From positions 28,575-92,574 of the forward strand of contig JANRJI010000155.1 of NCBI GenBank assembly GCA_033764055.1: a DNA stretch of 64,000 nucleotides, given 5' to 3'. Shown here piece after piece: positions 19,476 through 29,781 of the stretch. The position numbers were made by a program, and so were the translations under genes. The notes beneath the pieces are model-generated. The model saw only the letters and a program-made list of their open reading frames with translations. It did not search any database and was not told the origin of the DNA. The DNA comes from Ga0077555 sp033764055. GTDB lineage: Bacteria > Pseudomonadota > Alphaproteobacteria > Rhizobiales > Hyphomicrobiaceae. The first letter of the stretch is position 1, and every line of letters begins with the position of its first letter.

Positions 19476-19895
19476 TCAGAGTGGGGTCGAGAACCAGGCA
19501 AGGTGCCGCTTCTCGAGACCCAATGACGAGTAGAAGGCCAGCGCCGCGTCATTGTCCGGCTCGGTCGCAACCCACACGGACGTGCAGCCCTTCTCCCGGC
19601 CCCATTCCAGCAACCTCTCGATCAGCCGTGTTCCAATGCCGCGCCGCTGCAATCGGGGTGTGACGCCCAGATTGTCGATATAGAGCTCTGGTGGTCGATC
19701 TGGTTGCAGGTGGACGATGCCGCGCGCCTGGCCGATCAGCTGCCCCCCATCGATGGCAACAACCAGGGCGTGACCGGGCGCAGCAATGAATGCCGCCAAC
19801 AGCTCGGGTTGGATCGCCTCGTCGAACACGTCCTCGACGGCGCGGCCGAGCAGCGCCACATCGTCCTTGCCGACGAGCCGAACCTGGATCGCCAT
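19476..19895 (-). CDS. GNAT N-acetyltransferase
   Basis: A 139-residue single-domain acetyltransferase. The acetyl-CoA-binding motif A is clear in ELYIDNLGVTPRLQRRGIGTRLIERLLEWGREKGC, and motif B is in ATEPDNDAALAFYSSLGLEKR. The layout resembles small-molecule (aminoglycoside 3-N type) acetyltransferases, but the substrate cannot be assigned. It is 24 bases downstream of the monooxygenase-fold gene on the same strand, so the two are probably co-transcribed. Confidence 0.88.
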   Translation of the reverse strand: MAIQVRLVGKDDVALLGRAVEDVFDEAIQPELLAAFIAAPGHALVVAIDGGQLIGQARGIVHLQPDRPPELYIDNLGVTPRLQRRGIGTRLIERLLEWGREKGCTSVWVATEPDNDAALAFYSSLGLEKRHLAWFSTPL

Positions 19896-19919
19896 CCCGC
19901 TGCCCCTCGGCGAAGCCGT

Positions 19920-20537
19920 CTAGCGCTGCGCCGACGGAAAATACTGCGGCGCCTCACGGCGGTCGTGGAGACCATAGTCGCGCGAGACGAGGCAGAGCTG
20001 CGCGGCACCGACGCAGGCATCGCTCGCGACACGGCGCAAGGCCTCGTAGCCCTCCGAGCGGTCCGCGACGGAGCCGATCCAGGCGTATTCCTTGTCGCGA
20101 TAGACGCTCTCATAGGTCTCGCCTGTCGTGCAGGCCGGAACGGGGCGCGTGTGGCTGCGCACGACGATGACGAACCGCTCGGGCGTGAGCAGAGGGTCGT
20201 TGTACGCGATGCCTTCGGTCTGCGGGACCACGCCGCCACCCTCGCCGCCCTCCGCGATCACCGGGCCGACACGCAGGCGATAGTCCTCGAAGACGCTCTC
20301 GCGGCCGGCCTTCTGCGCCCCGTAATGGCGGCCTTCCGAGCGCCAGCGGACCAGCGACGCCTCGTCGGCCCAGATCTGGTGGGAGAGGAGAGTGCGCGGC
20401 CGGGCGTGGCTCTTGTATCGGTCGAGGAAGAGCACGCCGCCACTCGCCTCGAGCGCGGGCCTCAGGCTGCCGGCGATGTCGAGGTAGCGCGTCTCCTCGC
20501 CGGCCTTGGGCGTGACCTCGAAGAACAGGGCGATCAT
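19920..20537 (-). CDS. Antibiotic biosynthesis monooxygenase-fold protein
   Basis: A 205-residue product. The N-terminal domain (about 1-95: MIALFFEVTPKAGEETRYLDIAGSL, then SGGVLFLDRYKS and LLSHQIWADEASLVRWRSEGRHYGAQKAGRESVFEDYRLRVG) is a dimeric alpha/beta-barrel ABM domain. The remaining 110 residues, with three cysteines, have no recognised family. The ATG at 20537 is preferred over an upstream GTG. It follows the carboxylase alpha gene on the same strand and precedes a GNAT gene. It ends with TAG. Confidence 0.8.
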   Translation of the reverse strand: MIALFFEVTPKAGEETRYLDIAGSLRPALEASGGVLFLDRYKSHARPRTLLSHQIWADEASLVRWRSEGRHYGAQKAGRESVFEDYRLRVGPVIAEGGEGGGVVPQTEGIAYNDPLLTPERFVIVVRSHTRPVPACTTGETYESVYRDKEYAWIGSVADRSEGYEALRRVASDACVGAAQLCLVSRDYGLHDRREAPQYFPSAQR

Positions 20538-20616
20538 GGTGGCCTCCAAGCAGGTTGTGGTGGGCTGCCTCCCGCTCCGTTCGGGGAAGAGGACCCCTCC
20601 CGGACCCACCCTCCAG

Positions 20617-22641
<2,025 letters not shown>

Positions 22642-23002
22642 GCGTCTCCTCGGAGCCCCGGATTGTGTGCTGGCGGCTGTCTTACCGCGCCAACACTGTC
22701 GCGACCAGTGGCCGTCGACGCCCCAGCGTAAGGTGCGGCGTCGCCGTCGATGGTTCGCGCCAGTGCGCCCTGCTGGCGCACACCTCCTGGAGCGCATCGC
22801 CGCGCGATGATAAAGTTCGGGAGACACTCCGGTCTCGCCATTTGCATGCGGTGCTGGCCCGGGGCACAGACAGCCTGAGCGAGGAAGTCGATTCGAAGGT
22901 CGCTCGGACTCGCTTCGCTCCGGCGAGCGGTGAGGGGCCGCGGGCACCGCTCGAGCGTGAGCGACGGCGGCTGATCGGCAATGGCACGTCCTGGAGAGCG
23001 CG
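22642..23002. other. Divergent intergenic region between pccA and the HerA-like ATPase gene
   Basis: About 360 bases between divergent genes, so both promoters should lie here. It contains two hairpins without U-tracts: GCGCCAG/CTGGCGC (22757-22763 with 22773-22779) and a 9-bp stem CGAGCGGTG/CACCGCTCG (22924-22932 with 22945-22953). The second lies 50 bases before the ATPase start and could sit in its leader. No gene is evident. Confidence 0.5.
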
Positions 23003-24436
23003 ATGTCCGAGAAGACGAGCGACGAGACCCTGGCCCCGGGTGCCGATCCGAAGGACTACGTCCAGGATGGCGCGGTCATGATCGGCTGCAGCCGCCAGGG
23101 TGCCGACGTGGTGCCCGAGGTGATCGAGCTGCGCCTCGCCAATCGCCACGGCCTGATCACAGGCGCCACCGGCACGGGCAAGACCGTGACGCTGCAGGTG
23201 CTGGCCGAGGGCTTCTCGGCGGCGGGTGTTCCCGTGTTTGCCGCCGATATCAAAGGCGACCTCGCGGGGCTAGCCGCCGTGGGCTCCAAGCTGCCGCATC
23301 TCGTCGAGCGCGCGACCGAGCTCGGCCTCGTCGGTTACGGCAATGCCAGCTTCCCTGTGGCTTTCTGGGATGTTCTCGGCGAGCAGGGGCACCCCGTCCG
23401 GGCGACCATCGATGGCATGGGTCCGGTTCTGTTGTCCCGCCTGCTCGAGCTGACCGAGCCGCAGGAAGGCGTGCTCAACATCGCCTTCAGGTGGGCCGCG
23501 GACGAGCGCGAGGCCGGCGACAAGCGGATGCTCATAAAGGATCTCAAGGACCTGCGCGCCGTGATCGACGAGATCGGCAAGCGCGCAGGCGAGTTGCGCT
23601 CGAAGTACGGGAATATCGCGCCGCAGACCGTCGGCGTGATCCAGCGACGCCTGCTGGTTCTCGAGCAGCAGGGCGCGGAGAAATTCTTCGGCGAGCCGGC
23701 GCTCGACATCGCAGATATGATGAAGGTCGCCCCCGACGGCCGCGGCGTCATCAATCTGCTCGCTGCCGAGAAGCTGATGGATACGCCGAAGCTCTATTCG
23801 ACATTCCTGCTCTGGCTGCTGGAGGAGCTGTTCGACAAGCTGCCGGAGATCGGCGATCCGCCGAAACCCAAGCTCGTGTTTCTGTTTGACGAGGCGCATC
23901 TGCTCTTCAATGGCGCCTCCCAGGCGGTGCTGGAGCAAATCGAGCGCGTCACCCGTCTCATTCGATCCAAGGGTGTTGGAGTCTACTATGTGACGCAAAG
24001 CCCCTCAGACGTCCCCGACCGTGTGTCGGCACAGCTCGGCAACCGGGTCCAGCATGCCTTGCGGGCCTTCACGCCGCGCGAGCTCAAGGCAGTCAAGGCT
24101 GCCGCCGATACATTCCGCAAGAACAAGCTGCTGGATACTGAAAGGGTGATCCAGGAGCTGAAGGTCGGCGAGGCCCTTGTCTCGGTGCTGCACAACAAGG
24201 GGGAGCCGTCCGTCGTCCAGCGTACGCTGATCCGGCCGCCGATGTCGCGCGTCGGGCCGCTGACCGACCAGGAACGCCGCTCCGTGATCGAATGCGATCA
24301 CGCCAACCGCGACAAGTACAGCGAGACGATCGACTCCGTGTCTGCCCACGAGCGCCTGGCGGAGCGCGACACGGCGATCGGGCAGGTGAAGGACAAGCTG
24401 CGCCGCTTCGGAAATCTGTTCGGAATGAAATCCTGA
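23003..24436 (+). CDS. HerA-like ATPase, DUF853 family
   Basis: A 477-residue cytoplasmic P-loop ATPase. It has Walker A GATGTGKT (about residues 53-60), the strand and acidic residue of PVFAADIKGDLAGLA, Walker B LVFLFDEAHLLF, a sensor segment VGVYYVTQSPSDVPD and an arginine-bearing ALRAFTPRELKAVKAAADTFR. Relatives are annotated as DUF853 or HerA C-terminal-domain proteins of the FtsK/HerA superfamily, usually encoded without NurA. Function is unproven and DNA translocation is only inferred. It is followed after 99 bases by a small DUF4236 gene. Confidence 0.88.
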   Translation: MSEKTSDETLAPGADPKDYVQDGAVMIGCSRQGADVVPEVIELRLANRHGLITGATGTGKTVTLQVLAEGFSAAGVPVFAADIKGDLAGLAAVGSKLPHLVERATELGLVGYGNASFPVAFWDVLGEQGHPVRATIDGMGPVLLSRLLELTEPQEGVLNIAFRWAADEREAGDKRMLIKDLKDLRAVIDEIGKRAGELRSKYGNIAPQTVGVIQRRLLVLEQQGAEKFFGEPALDIADMMKVAPDGRGVINLLAAEKLMDTPKLYSTFLLWLLEELFDKLPEIGDPPKPKLVFLFDEAHLLFNGASQAVLEQIERVTRLIRSKGVGVYYVTQSPSDVPDRVSAQLGNRVQHALRAFTPRELKAVKAAADTFRKNKLLDTERVIQELKVGEALVSVLHNKGEPSVVQRTLIRPPMSRVGPLTDQERRSVIECDHANRDKYSETIDSVSAHERLAERDTAIGQVKDKLRRFGNLFGMKS

Positions 24437-24535
24437 GCCGGTGCTGACGGTTGCAGTCGGGCACTGGTCTGTCTATGTGTGATTTTGAACCAGGTAGGCG
24501 TCCCCTGCATCGCGCTCGATCGAAGAGGATGAGCC

Positions 24536-24838
24536 ATGGGCCTTCGCTTCCAGAAACGCATCAAGATCCTGCCCGGCGTCTACATCAATCTGTCGAAGTC
24601 CGGAGTCAGCGCCAGCGTGGGCGGTCACGGCGCCACCGTCAATGTGGGCCATACCGGCAAGCGGATGGTAACTCTCGGTATTCCAGGTACTGGATTGAGC
24701 TATCGCGTGCCCTTGAGCAGCGGCATCCTGATGCTGCTGGTCGGCGTCGCGGTGCTAATCGGGGTTGCCTATCTCGTGGCGCCGGACGCCGTGCACGGGG
24801 CGCTGCACTGGTGGCAGCCGAAGTGGTTCCCGAAATAG
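24536..24838 (+). CDS. DUF4236 small membrane protein
   Basis: A 100-residue protein with the N-terminal DUF4236 signature: GLRFQKRIKILPGVYINLSKSGVSASVG, then GATVNVGHTGKRMVTLGIPGTGLSYR (residues 2-57). One membrane helix follows (about 62-82) and a short tryptophan-containing tail. The beta-rich DUF4236 module often precedes SHOCT or membrane segments, and its function is unknown. The stop is TAG. Confidence 0.85.
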   Translation: MGLRFQKRIKILPGVYINLSKSGVSASVGGHGATVNVGHTGKRMVTLGIPGTGLSYRVPLSSGILMLLVGVAVLIGVAYLVAPDAVHGALHWWQPKWFPK

Positions 24839-24853
24839 GGAGCCGGAAATCGG

Positions 24854-25114
24854 CTAGCCTCGCAGACGGCGGCGGACTTTGCGAGCCAACTCTTTGACGA
24901 GCTCCACATCGATTCGCGGCGGCTTGCGGTCCACCGGCCGGCGCGGCTGGTCGTCTGCGGTCACATCACCCGGGGCAATCGGGTCGCTCGCCGGAAACGT
25001 GTCTGCGATAGCCTTGTCGAGCTTCTTCTCCGTCCTGTCCTTCCTGTCGGCCTTGCGATCGTCATGGCCACGCCCCGGCTCGTCGGCTTGTCGCTTCTCG
25101 TCGTGGCTGTGCAT
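24854..25114 (-). CDS. Small charged protein of unknown function
   Basis: An 86-residue, highly charged protein. The N-terminal half is rich in D/K/R/H (HDEKRQADE to RKADRKDRTEKKL), a central DKAIADTFPASDPIAPGD motif follows that is familiar from small rhizobial proteins of unknown function, and a basic C-terminal helix (ELARKVRRRLRG) ends it. The start at 25114 (MHSHDEK) is uncertain, with an in-frame ATG at 25129. It is probably cytoplasmic. It converges with the DUF4236 gene. Confidence 0.65.
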   Translation of the reverse strand: MHSHDEKRQADEPGRGHDDRKADRKDRTEKKLDKAIADTFPASDPIAPGDVTADDQPRRPVDRKPPRIDVELVKELARKVRRRLRG

Positions 25115-25201
25115 GGCTACCTCCAACACGGTCGAGTGTCAGAAGTAACGTGCGGGCATCGGCGCGGTTCCGGCCCTGCGCCGGTGTGCCACGATGGACA
25201 A

Positions 25202-26329
25202 TCAGCAGCCGGCCACCGTCTCCGTCTGGAGCCATGCCTTGACCTGGGCGAGCGCATTGGGTTGCGACAAGCCCCGCCCAATGGCCTCGCGATAGACGGC
25301 GAGCTGCTGATCGGCGCTGTTGCCTCGGGCGATGATCTCGTCCACCCGCTCGATCTCGCGCACCGCTCCGAGCGCCTCGGCATGCGGGCGTACCAGATCG
25401 CGCAGGCGCCGGGCGGCCTCGGGCGCGGGGATCGAGGCTGCCTGCTCGCGGAACGGATCGACCAGGGCGGCCCCGAGCCCATAGCGCTGCACGCGCCACT
25501 TGTTCTCCTTGGCCAGTGCCCGTTCAGGGGAGGTCAATCCCGCGTTGATCGTTGGATCGAGCGCCAGGGCACGCACGAGGCAGCGATAGAGGGCGGCGAT
25601 CGTGAGCGTGTCCTCGACATTGGTGCAGGCGTCGGGGATGCGCAGCTCCAGCGTCGGATATTTGTGGGACGGCCGGATGGCCCACCAGATGTAGCTCGGA
25701 TTGCGGATGATGCCGGCCGCCTCGAGAACGCGGGTATACTCCTCGTACTCGGACCAGGAGCTGAAAAGCGGCGGCAATCCCGTCCGCGGCAACTCCTCGT
25801 AGGAGGTCAAGCGGTAGCTTGCAAAGCCTGACGACATGCCGCGCCAGAACGGCGATGAGCACGACAGTGCCAGGAGGATCGGCAGGAACGGGATGGAGCG
25901 GCGCATCACGCTGAGACGCATCTCGTTGTCGGGCAGGCCGACATGAACGTGCAGCCCGCAGACGAGATTGCGGAATGCCAGCAGCTGCAACTCGTCGACC
26001 ACCTCGTCGTAGCGCTCCTTCGGCGTCTGCACCTGCTCGGGCCACTCGGCAGTGGGATGGGTGCCGGCAGAGATCACCGACAGGCCCAGCTCGTTGCCGG
26101 CCCTCGCCAGCCCGGAACGCAGCCGCTTGACGTGGGCGCGAGCCTCATCGAAGTCGCTGCACACGGGCGTTGCCGCCTCGACCTGCGATTGCAGGAGCTC
26201 ACGGTTGATCCCCCCGCCCGCGAGCTGGCTGGCGCGCTCGATGAATTTGTCGTGGGCCGTCGGCTCGATGAGCAGCGTGCGCTCGTGGACGACGAAAAAT
26301 TCCTCTTCGATGCCGAAGGCGAACTCCAT
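25202..26329 (-). CDS. Carboxylate-amine ligase, YbdK/GCS2 family
   Basis: A 375-residue member of the glutamate-cysteine ligase family 2. Diagnostic segments are FAFGIEEEFFVVHE at the N-terminus (the EEE acidic cluster), NRELLQSQVE, AGTHPTAEW, CGLHVHVGLPD and the late LELRIPDACTNVEDTLTIAAL. YbdK-type enzymes show weak glutamate-cysteine ligase activity in vitro, and the physiological substrate is usually unknown. Gamma-glutamyltransferases in the same window make a gamma-glutamyl link conceivable but unproven. Length is normal for the family. It follows the TerC gene on the same strand. Confidence 0.9.
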   Translation of the reverse strand: MEFAFGIEEEFFVVHERTLLIEPTAHDKFIERASQLAGGGINRELLQSQVEAATPVCSDFDEARAHVKRLRSGLARAGNELGLSVISAGTHPTAEWPEQVQTPKERYDEVVDELQLLAFRNLVCGLHVHVGLPDNEMRLSVMRRSIPFLPILLALSCSSPFWRGMSSGFASYRLTSYEELPRTGLPPLFSSWSEYEEYTRVLEAAGIIRNPSYIWWAIRPSHKYPTLELRIPDACTNVEDTLTIAALYRCLVRALALDPTINAGLTSPERALAKENKWRVQRYGLGAALVDPFREQAASIPAPEAARRLRDLVRPHAEALGAVREIERVDEIIARGNSADQQLAVYREAIGRGLSQPNALAQVKAWLQTETVAGC

Positions 26330-26418
26330 GCACGTCGCTCCTCAAGGGGCAGTGGCGCCAGCCATCCGCCATTTCAAGTCGATACGCTGGCGCCCGAGGC
26401 GACGAAACGCGCGAGCCG

Positions 26419-27171
26419 TCAATGCGCCTCCGCGGCATGTCGGCGCCGGAGCACCCAGCCCACGCCGACCACGATGGCGGCACCGATGGCAGCCGCGATC
26501 CGCTCCAGCGTATGCAGCGTGATGCCAAGTGCCTTCGCCAATTCCTCGGCCTGATGATGCAGGCCCGGGTCGGAGACGATGAGCTCGCCCGCGATCCAGC
26601 CTAGAAGGGCCGCGCCTGCCCACACGAGAATCGGGAATCGCGTCAGCAGGAACATCACCATGGTGGCGCCGAAGACGATGAGCGGCACCGACACGGCGAG
26701 ACCGATGATGATGAGGGACCAGTTGCCCTTGGCCGCGGCGGCGATGGCGAGAACGTTGTCGAGGCTCATGACGAGGTCCGCCACGACGATCGTCTGCACG
26801 GCACCCCAGATGTTGCTCGAATCCTTGATGTCCTTCTCGCCCTCGCCGTCCTCTGCCAGCAGCTTGATGGCGATCCAGAACAAGAGAAGGCTGCCAACCA
26901 CCTTGAGCCAGGGTGTCGTCAGCAGCGAGGTGACGCCGATCGTGAACACGACGCGCATCAGGACGGCAACGCCGGCACCGAGCAGGATGCCGACCTTGCG
27001 CTGGGCCGGCGGAAGCGAGCGGCACGCGAGAGCGATGACGACGGCATTGTCGCCAGAGAGAATGAGGTTGATCAGCATGATCTGGCCAAGCGCCGGCCAG
27101 AACTGGGCCGGGGCCATGCCACCGGTCAAAAGATCCATGAAGCTCGTCGCATCGGCTGCCAGCGCTACCAT
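26419..27171 (-). CDS. TerC/YjbE family integral membrane protein
   Basis: A 250-residue inner-membrane protein with about seven hydrophobic helices. The two TerC signature repeats are visible: LINLILSGDNAVVIALACRSLP and IVVADLVMSLDNVLAIAAAAKGN, with the aspartates of SGDN and SLDN probably binding a metal. Members are implicated in manganese export or metal loading during protein secretion. The start at 27171 (MVALAADATS) is chosen because the longer frame adds a hydrophilic, arginine-rich segment. It is divergent from the formate dehydrogenase genes. Confidence 0.88.
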   Translation of the reverse strand: MVALAADATSFMDLLTGGMAPAQFWPALGQIMLINLILSGDNAVVIALACRSLPPAQRKVGILLGAGVAVLMRVVFTIGVTSLLTTPWLKVVGSLLLFWIAIKLLAEDGEGEKDIKDSSNIWGAVQTIVVADLVMSLDNVLAIAAAAKGNWSLIIIGLAVSVPLIVFGATMVMFLLTRFPILVWAGAALLGWIAGELIVSDPGLHHQAEELAKALGITLHTLERIAAAIGAAIVVGVGWVLRRRHAAEAH

Positions 27172-27555
27172 CCCGCATCCCTGCTCGTTATAGTTGTCGA
27201 CACCGGTTCGCGCAGGAGAGGATCCGCGCACGCCTCGCCGCTTCCGACTGGCTATCCCCGTACGCGCCAAGGATTACAGGCGGGGTTTGCGGCGTGGCAA
27301 GCGCAAACGGTCGCTGTGCGATCGTCGCGCAGCCCGAGACGGGCGGGAACGCGCCCGTGCCGTGCCGGCGCCCGCACTCGACGCAGGCCGGAACGGGATA
27401 GTGAGCCGGGTCCATGCGACTTGTCGGCCGGCCCGACTTCGGCAACGATCGGCTCGCCACGCGGCGCGGCCGGCTTTGCCGACCAAGTCGGTAGCTGGTA
27501 TGCCAAGGTCGGAATGCGGGGCTCGGCCGAGCTTCTGAGCGGAGATGACAGGCTG
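27172..27555. other. Divergent intergenic region between terC-like and formate dehydrogenase genes
   Basis: About 380 bases holding the start regions of two divergent transcripts. I looked on the minus strand for a manganese (yybP-ykoY) riboswitch ahead of the TerC gene, and only a weak GGGGATAGCC resemblance is present. No terminator or gene is evident. Open frames here are poor in coding signal. Confidence 0.45.
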
Positions 27556-29280
27556 ATGAGCGACAAGTCGGGCGGACGGCACGGCACGGGGGGGAGCGGT
27601 GGTCGCGCAGTGCATCCGGGAGCAGGCCGCCGGTCCGCGCCGCTCCATCCCAAGGGGCGTGTGCTGCAGCCGGCGGAGCTCGAGGGGACGCGGCTGCTGC
27701 TGGGTCCCGGCCCCTATGAGCGGCCGCTGCTGATCGAGTATCTTCACAAGATTCAAGACGCCGAGGGTTGTCTTCCGGCCGGCCTGCTGCACGGCCTCGC
27801 CGAGCTATTGCGCATCCCGATGGCCGAGGTCTACGAGGTGGCCACGTTCTATGCCCACTTCGATGTCGTGCCGGACGGCGCCGAGCGTCCCGCCAAGGTG
27901 ACGATCAGGGTTTGCGACAGCCTGTCGTGCATGCTGGCGGGCGCTGAGCGCCTGATCGAGGAGCTGAAGGCGGAGGCGCTGCCGGATGTTCGAGTCCTGC
28001 GCGCTCCCTGCCTCGGCTCCTGCCATACGGCGCCGGCCGCACACGTCGGCCATGCCCATGTCGACCATGCGACGTTCGCGGGACTGAAGGAGGCGGCCCT
28101 GGCCGGGAAGCACCGCCTCGAGGTGGCAGCCTGCCGCAGTTTCGAGGATTACCGGGCCGGCGGCGGCTATCGCGTCCTCGAGCGTTGCCTGGCGGGGACG
28201 CTCGGTCGCGACGAGGTGATCAAGACGCTGTCGGACGGCGGCCTGCGGGGCCTCGGCGGCGCCGGCTTCCCGACGGGACGCAAGTGGAGTCTCGTCCGAG
28301 CCGAGGCAGGTCCGCGGCTGATGGCTGTCAACGGCGACGAGGGCGAGCCGGGCACGTTCAAGGATCGCCATTATCTGGAGTCGAATTCTCACCAGTTCCT
28401 CGAGGGCATGTTGATTGGCGCGTGGGCCGTGGAGGCCTCGGAGGTGTTCATCTATCTGCGCGACGAGTATCCCGCAGCTCGCCCCATCCTCGCCGAGGCG
28501 CTCGAGGCGGTGCGGGCCGCCGGACTGGCACGGCATACGTCGGTGCATCTGCGCCGGGGGGCAGGCGCCTACATCTGCGGCGAGGAATCGGCGATGATCG
28601 AATCGATCGAGGGCAAGCGCGGCTTGCCGCGCCATCGGCCGCCCTACGTCGCCCAGGTCGGACTCTTCGACCGGCCGACCCTCGTCAACAATATCGAGAC
28701 GCTCTACTGGGTGCCCGAGATCCTGGAGAAGGGCGCAGACTGGTTCGCGAGCCAGGGCAAGAACGGCGCCAAGGGCTTGCGCTCCTATTCGGTCTCGGGC
28801 CGGGTTAAACGGCCGGGTGTCATCCTGACGGCGGCAGGCTCCACGGCCCAGGAGCTCCTCGCTCTCGCCGGAGGCATGGCAGATGGGCACACCTTCAAAG
28901 GCTACCTGCCGGGCGGCGCCTCGGGCGGCATTCTGCCGGCGTCGATGGCCGATATTCCGCTGGATTTCGGGCAACTCGAGAAGCACGGCTCGTTCGTCGG
29001 CAGCCACGCGGTCGTGATCCTCTCCGATCAGGACGACATGAAAGCCGTGGCGCTGAACCTGATGCGCTTCTTCGAGGACGAGAGCTGCGGCCAGTGCACG
29101 CCCTGCCGCAACGGCACGGAGAAGGCGGTCAAGCTGATGAGCGCGGGCCAATGGAATACGGCCCTGCTCGCCGACCTCGCCCAGGTGATGGCCGACGCTT
29201 CGATCTGCGGTTTGGGTCAGGCCGCGCCGAACCCGCTCAGGAGCGTGATGAAGTATTTTCCCGGCGATCTGAAGTCGTGA
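27556..29280 (+). CDS. fdh1B: NAD-dependent formate dehydrogenase beta subunit (fused NuoE-NuoF type)
   Basis: A 574-residue diaphorase subunit like Methylobacterium FDH1 beta. A NuoE-like thioredoxin-fold domain (about 30-190) binds [2Fe-2S] through the CDSLSC and CLGSC pairs. The NuoF-like domain follows with RGLGGAGFPTGRKW, NAD/FMN segments (NGDEGEPGTFKDR, GAGAYICGEESAMIESIEGKRG) and a [4Fe-4S] motif CGQCTPC with the distal Cys in SICGLG. It passes electrons from the alpha subunit to NAD+. The ATG at 27556 is chosen; another ATG lies 42 bases upstream (27514). Unlike the usual arrangement, a thioesterase and an AAA ATPase gene separate it from the alpha subunit. Confidence 0.93.
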   Translation: MSDKSGGRHGTGGSGGRAVHPGAGRRSAPLHPKGRVLQPAELEGTRLLLGPGPYERPLLIEYLHKIQDAEGCLPAGLLHGLAELLRIPMAEVYEVATFYAHFDVVPDGAERPAKVTIRVCDSLSCMLAGAERLIEELKAEALPDVRVLRAPCLGSCHTAPAAHVGHAHVDHATFAGLKEAALAGKHRLEVAACRSFEDYRAGGGYRVLERCLAGTLGRDEVIKTLSDGGLRGLGGAGFPTGRKWSLVRAEAGPRLMAVNGDEGEPGTFKDRHYLESNSHQFLEGMLIGAWAVEASEVFIYLRDEYPAARPILAEALEAVRAAGLARHTSVHLRRGAGAYICGEESAMIESIEGKRGLPRHRPPYVAQVGLFDRPTLVNNIETLYWVPEILEKGADWFASQGKNGAKGLRSYSVSGRVKRPGVILTAAGSTAQELLALAGGMADGHTFKGYLPGGASGGILPASMADIPLDFGQLEKHGSFVGSHAVVILSDQDDMKAVALNLMRFFEDESCGQCTPCRNGTEKAVKLMSAGQWNTALLADLAQVMADASICGLGQAAPNPLRSVMKYFPGDLKS

Positions 29281-29334
29281 CGATGGCGTTGCCGTCCAGG
29301 CAGCGCCCGTGAGCAGAAAGGTGTGGAGCGCGCA

Positions 29335-29703
29335 ATGTCCAGCGAGAACCTGAAAGTCGGCATGTCGGCCGAGATCGTGCGAGTCGTCGACGACAGCCTC
29401 GTGGTGAAGCACGTCGGCGGCGATGGCGTGTTCTCGACACCCTCGATGATCGGCCTGATGGAGCGCGCCGGTATCGAGGCCGTGCAGAAGCACCTGCCCG
29501 AGGGGCACACGACCGTCGGCTTCGAGGTGAACGTGAAGCACATCGCGGCGACGCCGAAGGGCAAGACCGTGAAAGTCCGCGCCGAGCTGACCGAGATCGA
29601 CGGGCGGAAGCTCACGTTCAAGGTCGAGGCCGAGGACGACGAGAAGAAGGTCGGCTTCGGCACCCATCGACGCGCGATCATCAAGGTGCAGCCGAAGGGC
29701 TGA
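29335..29703 (+). CDS. FlK-like hotdog-fold thioesterase
   Basis: A 122-residue hotdog protein of the fluoroacetyl-CoA thioesterase-like group. The putative catalytic residues T35 (FSTPSMIGLMERAG), E43 and H69 (NVKHIAATPKGK) have the same spacing as Thr42/Glu50/His76 of FlK (numbers from memory). The family hydrolyses or binds acyl-CoAs, and most members are uncharacterised. GGAG lies 7 bases before ATG 29335. It sits 54 bases after the formate dehydrogenase beta gene and may be co-transcribed, though no link to formate metabolism is known. Confidence 0.85.
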   Translation: MSSENLKVGMSAEIVRVVDDSLVVKHVGGDGVFSTPSMIGLMERAGIEAVQKHLPEGHTTVGFEVNVKHIAATPKGKTVKVRAELTEIDGRKLTFKVEAEDDEKKVGFGTHRRAIIKVQPKG

Positions 29704-29781
29704 GGAACGCGGTTGCAATTCGATTTGATGGAGCTTAGGTAGCTTAGCCTGAAAATGATAAGATCGATAAGGTTCTCATAA

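Noticed and set aside
27172..27300. Possible manganese riboswitch (yybP-ykoY) ahead of the TerC gene
   Set aside because: Only a short GGGGATAGCC resemblance is present. The second conserved internal-loop sequence and pairing could not be found.
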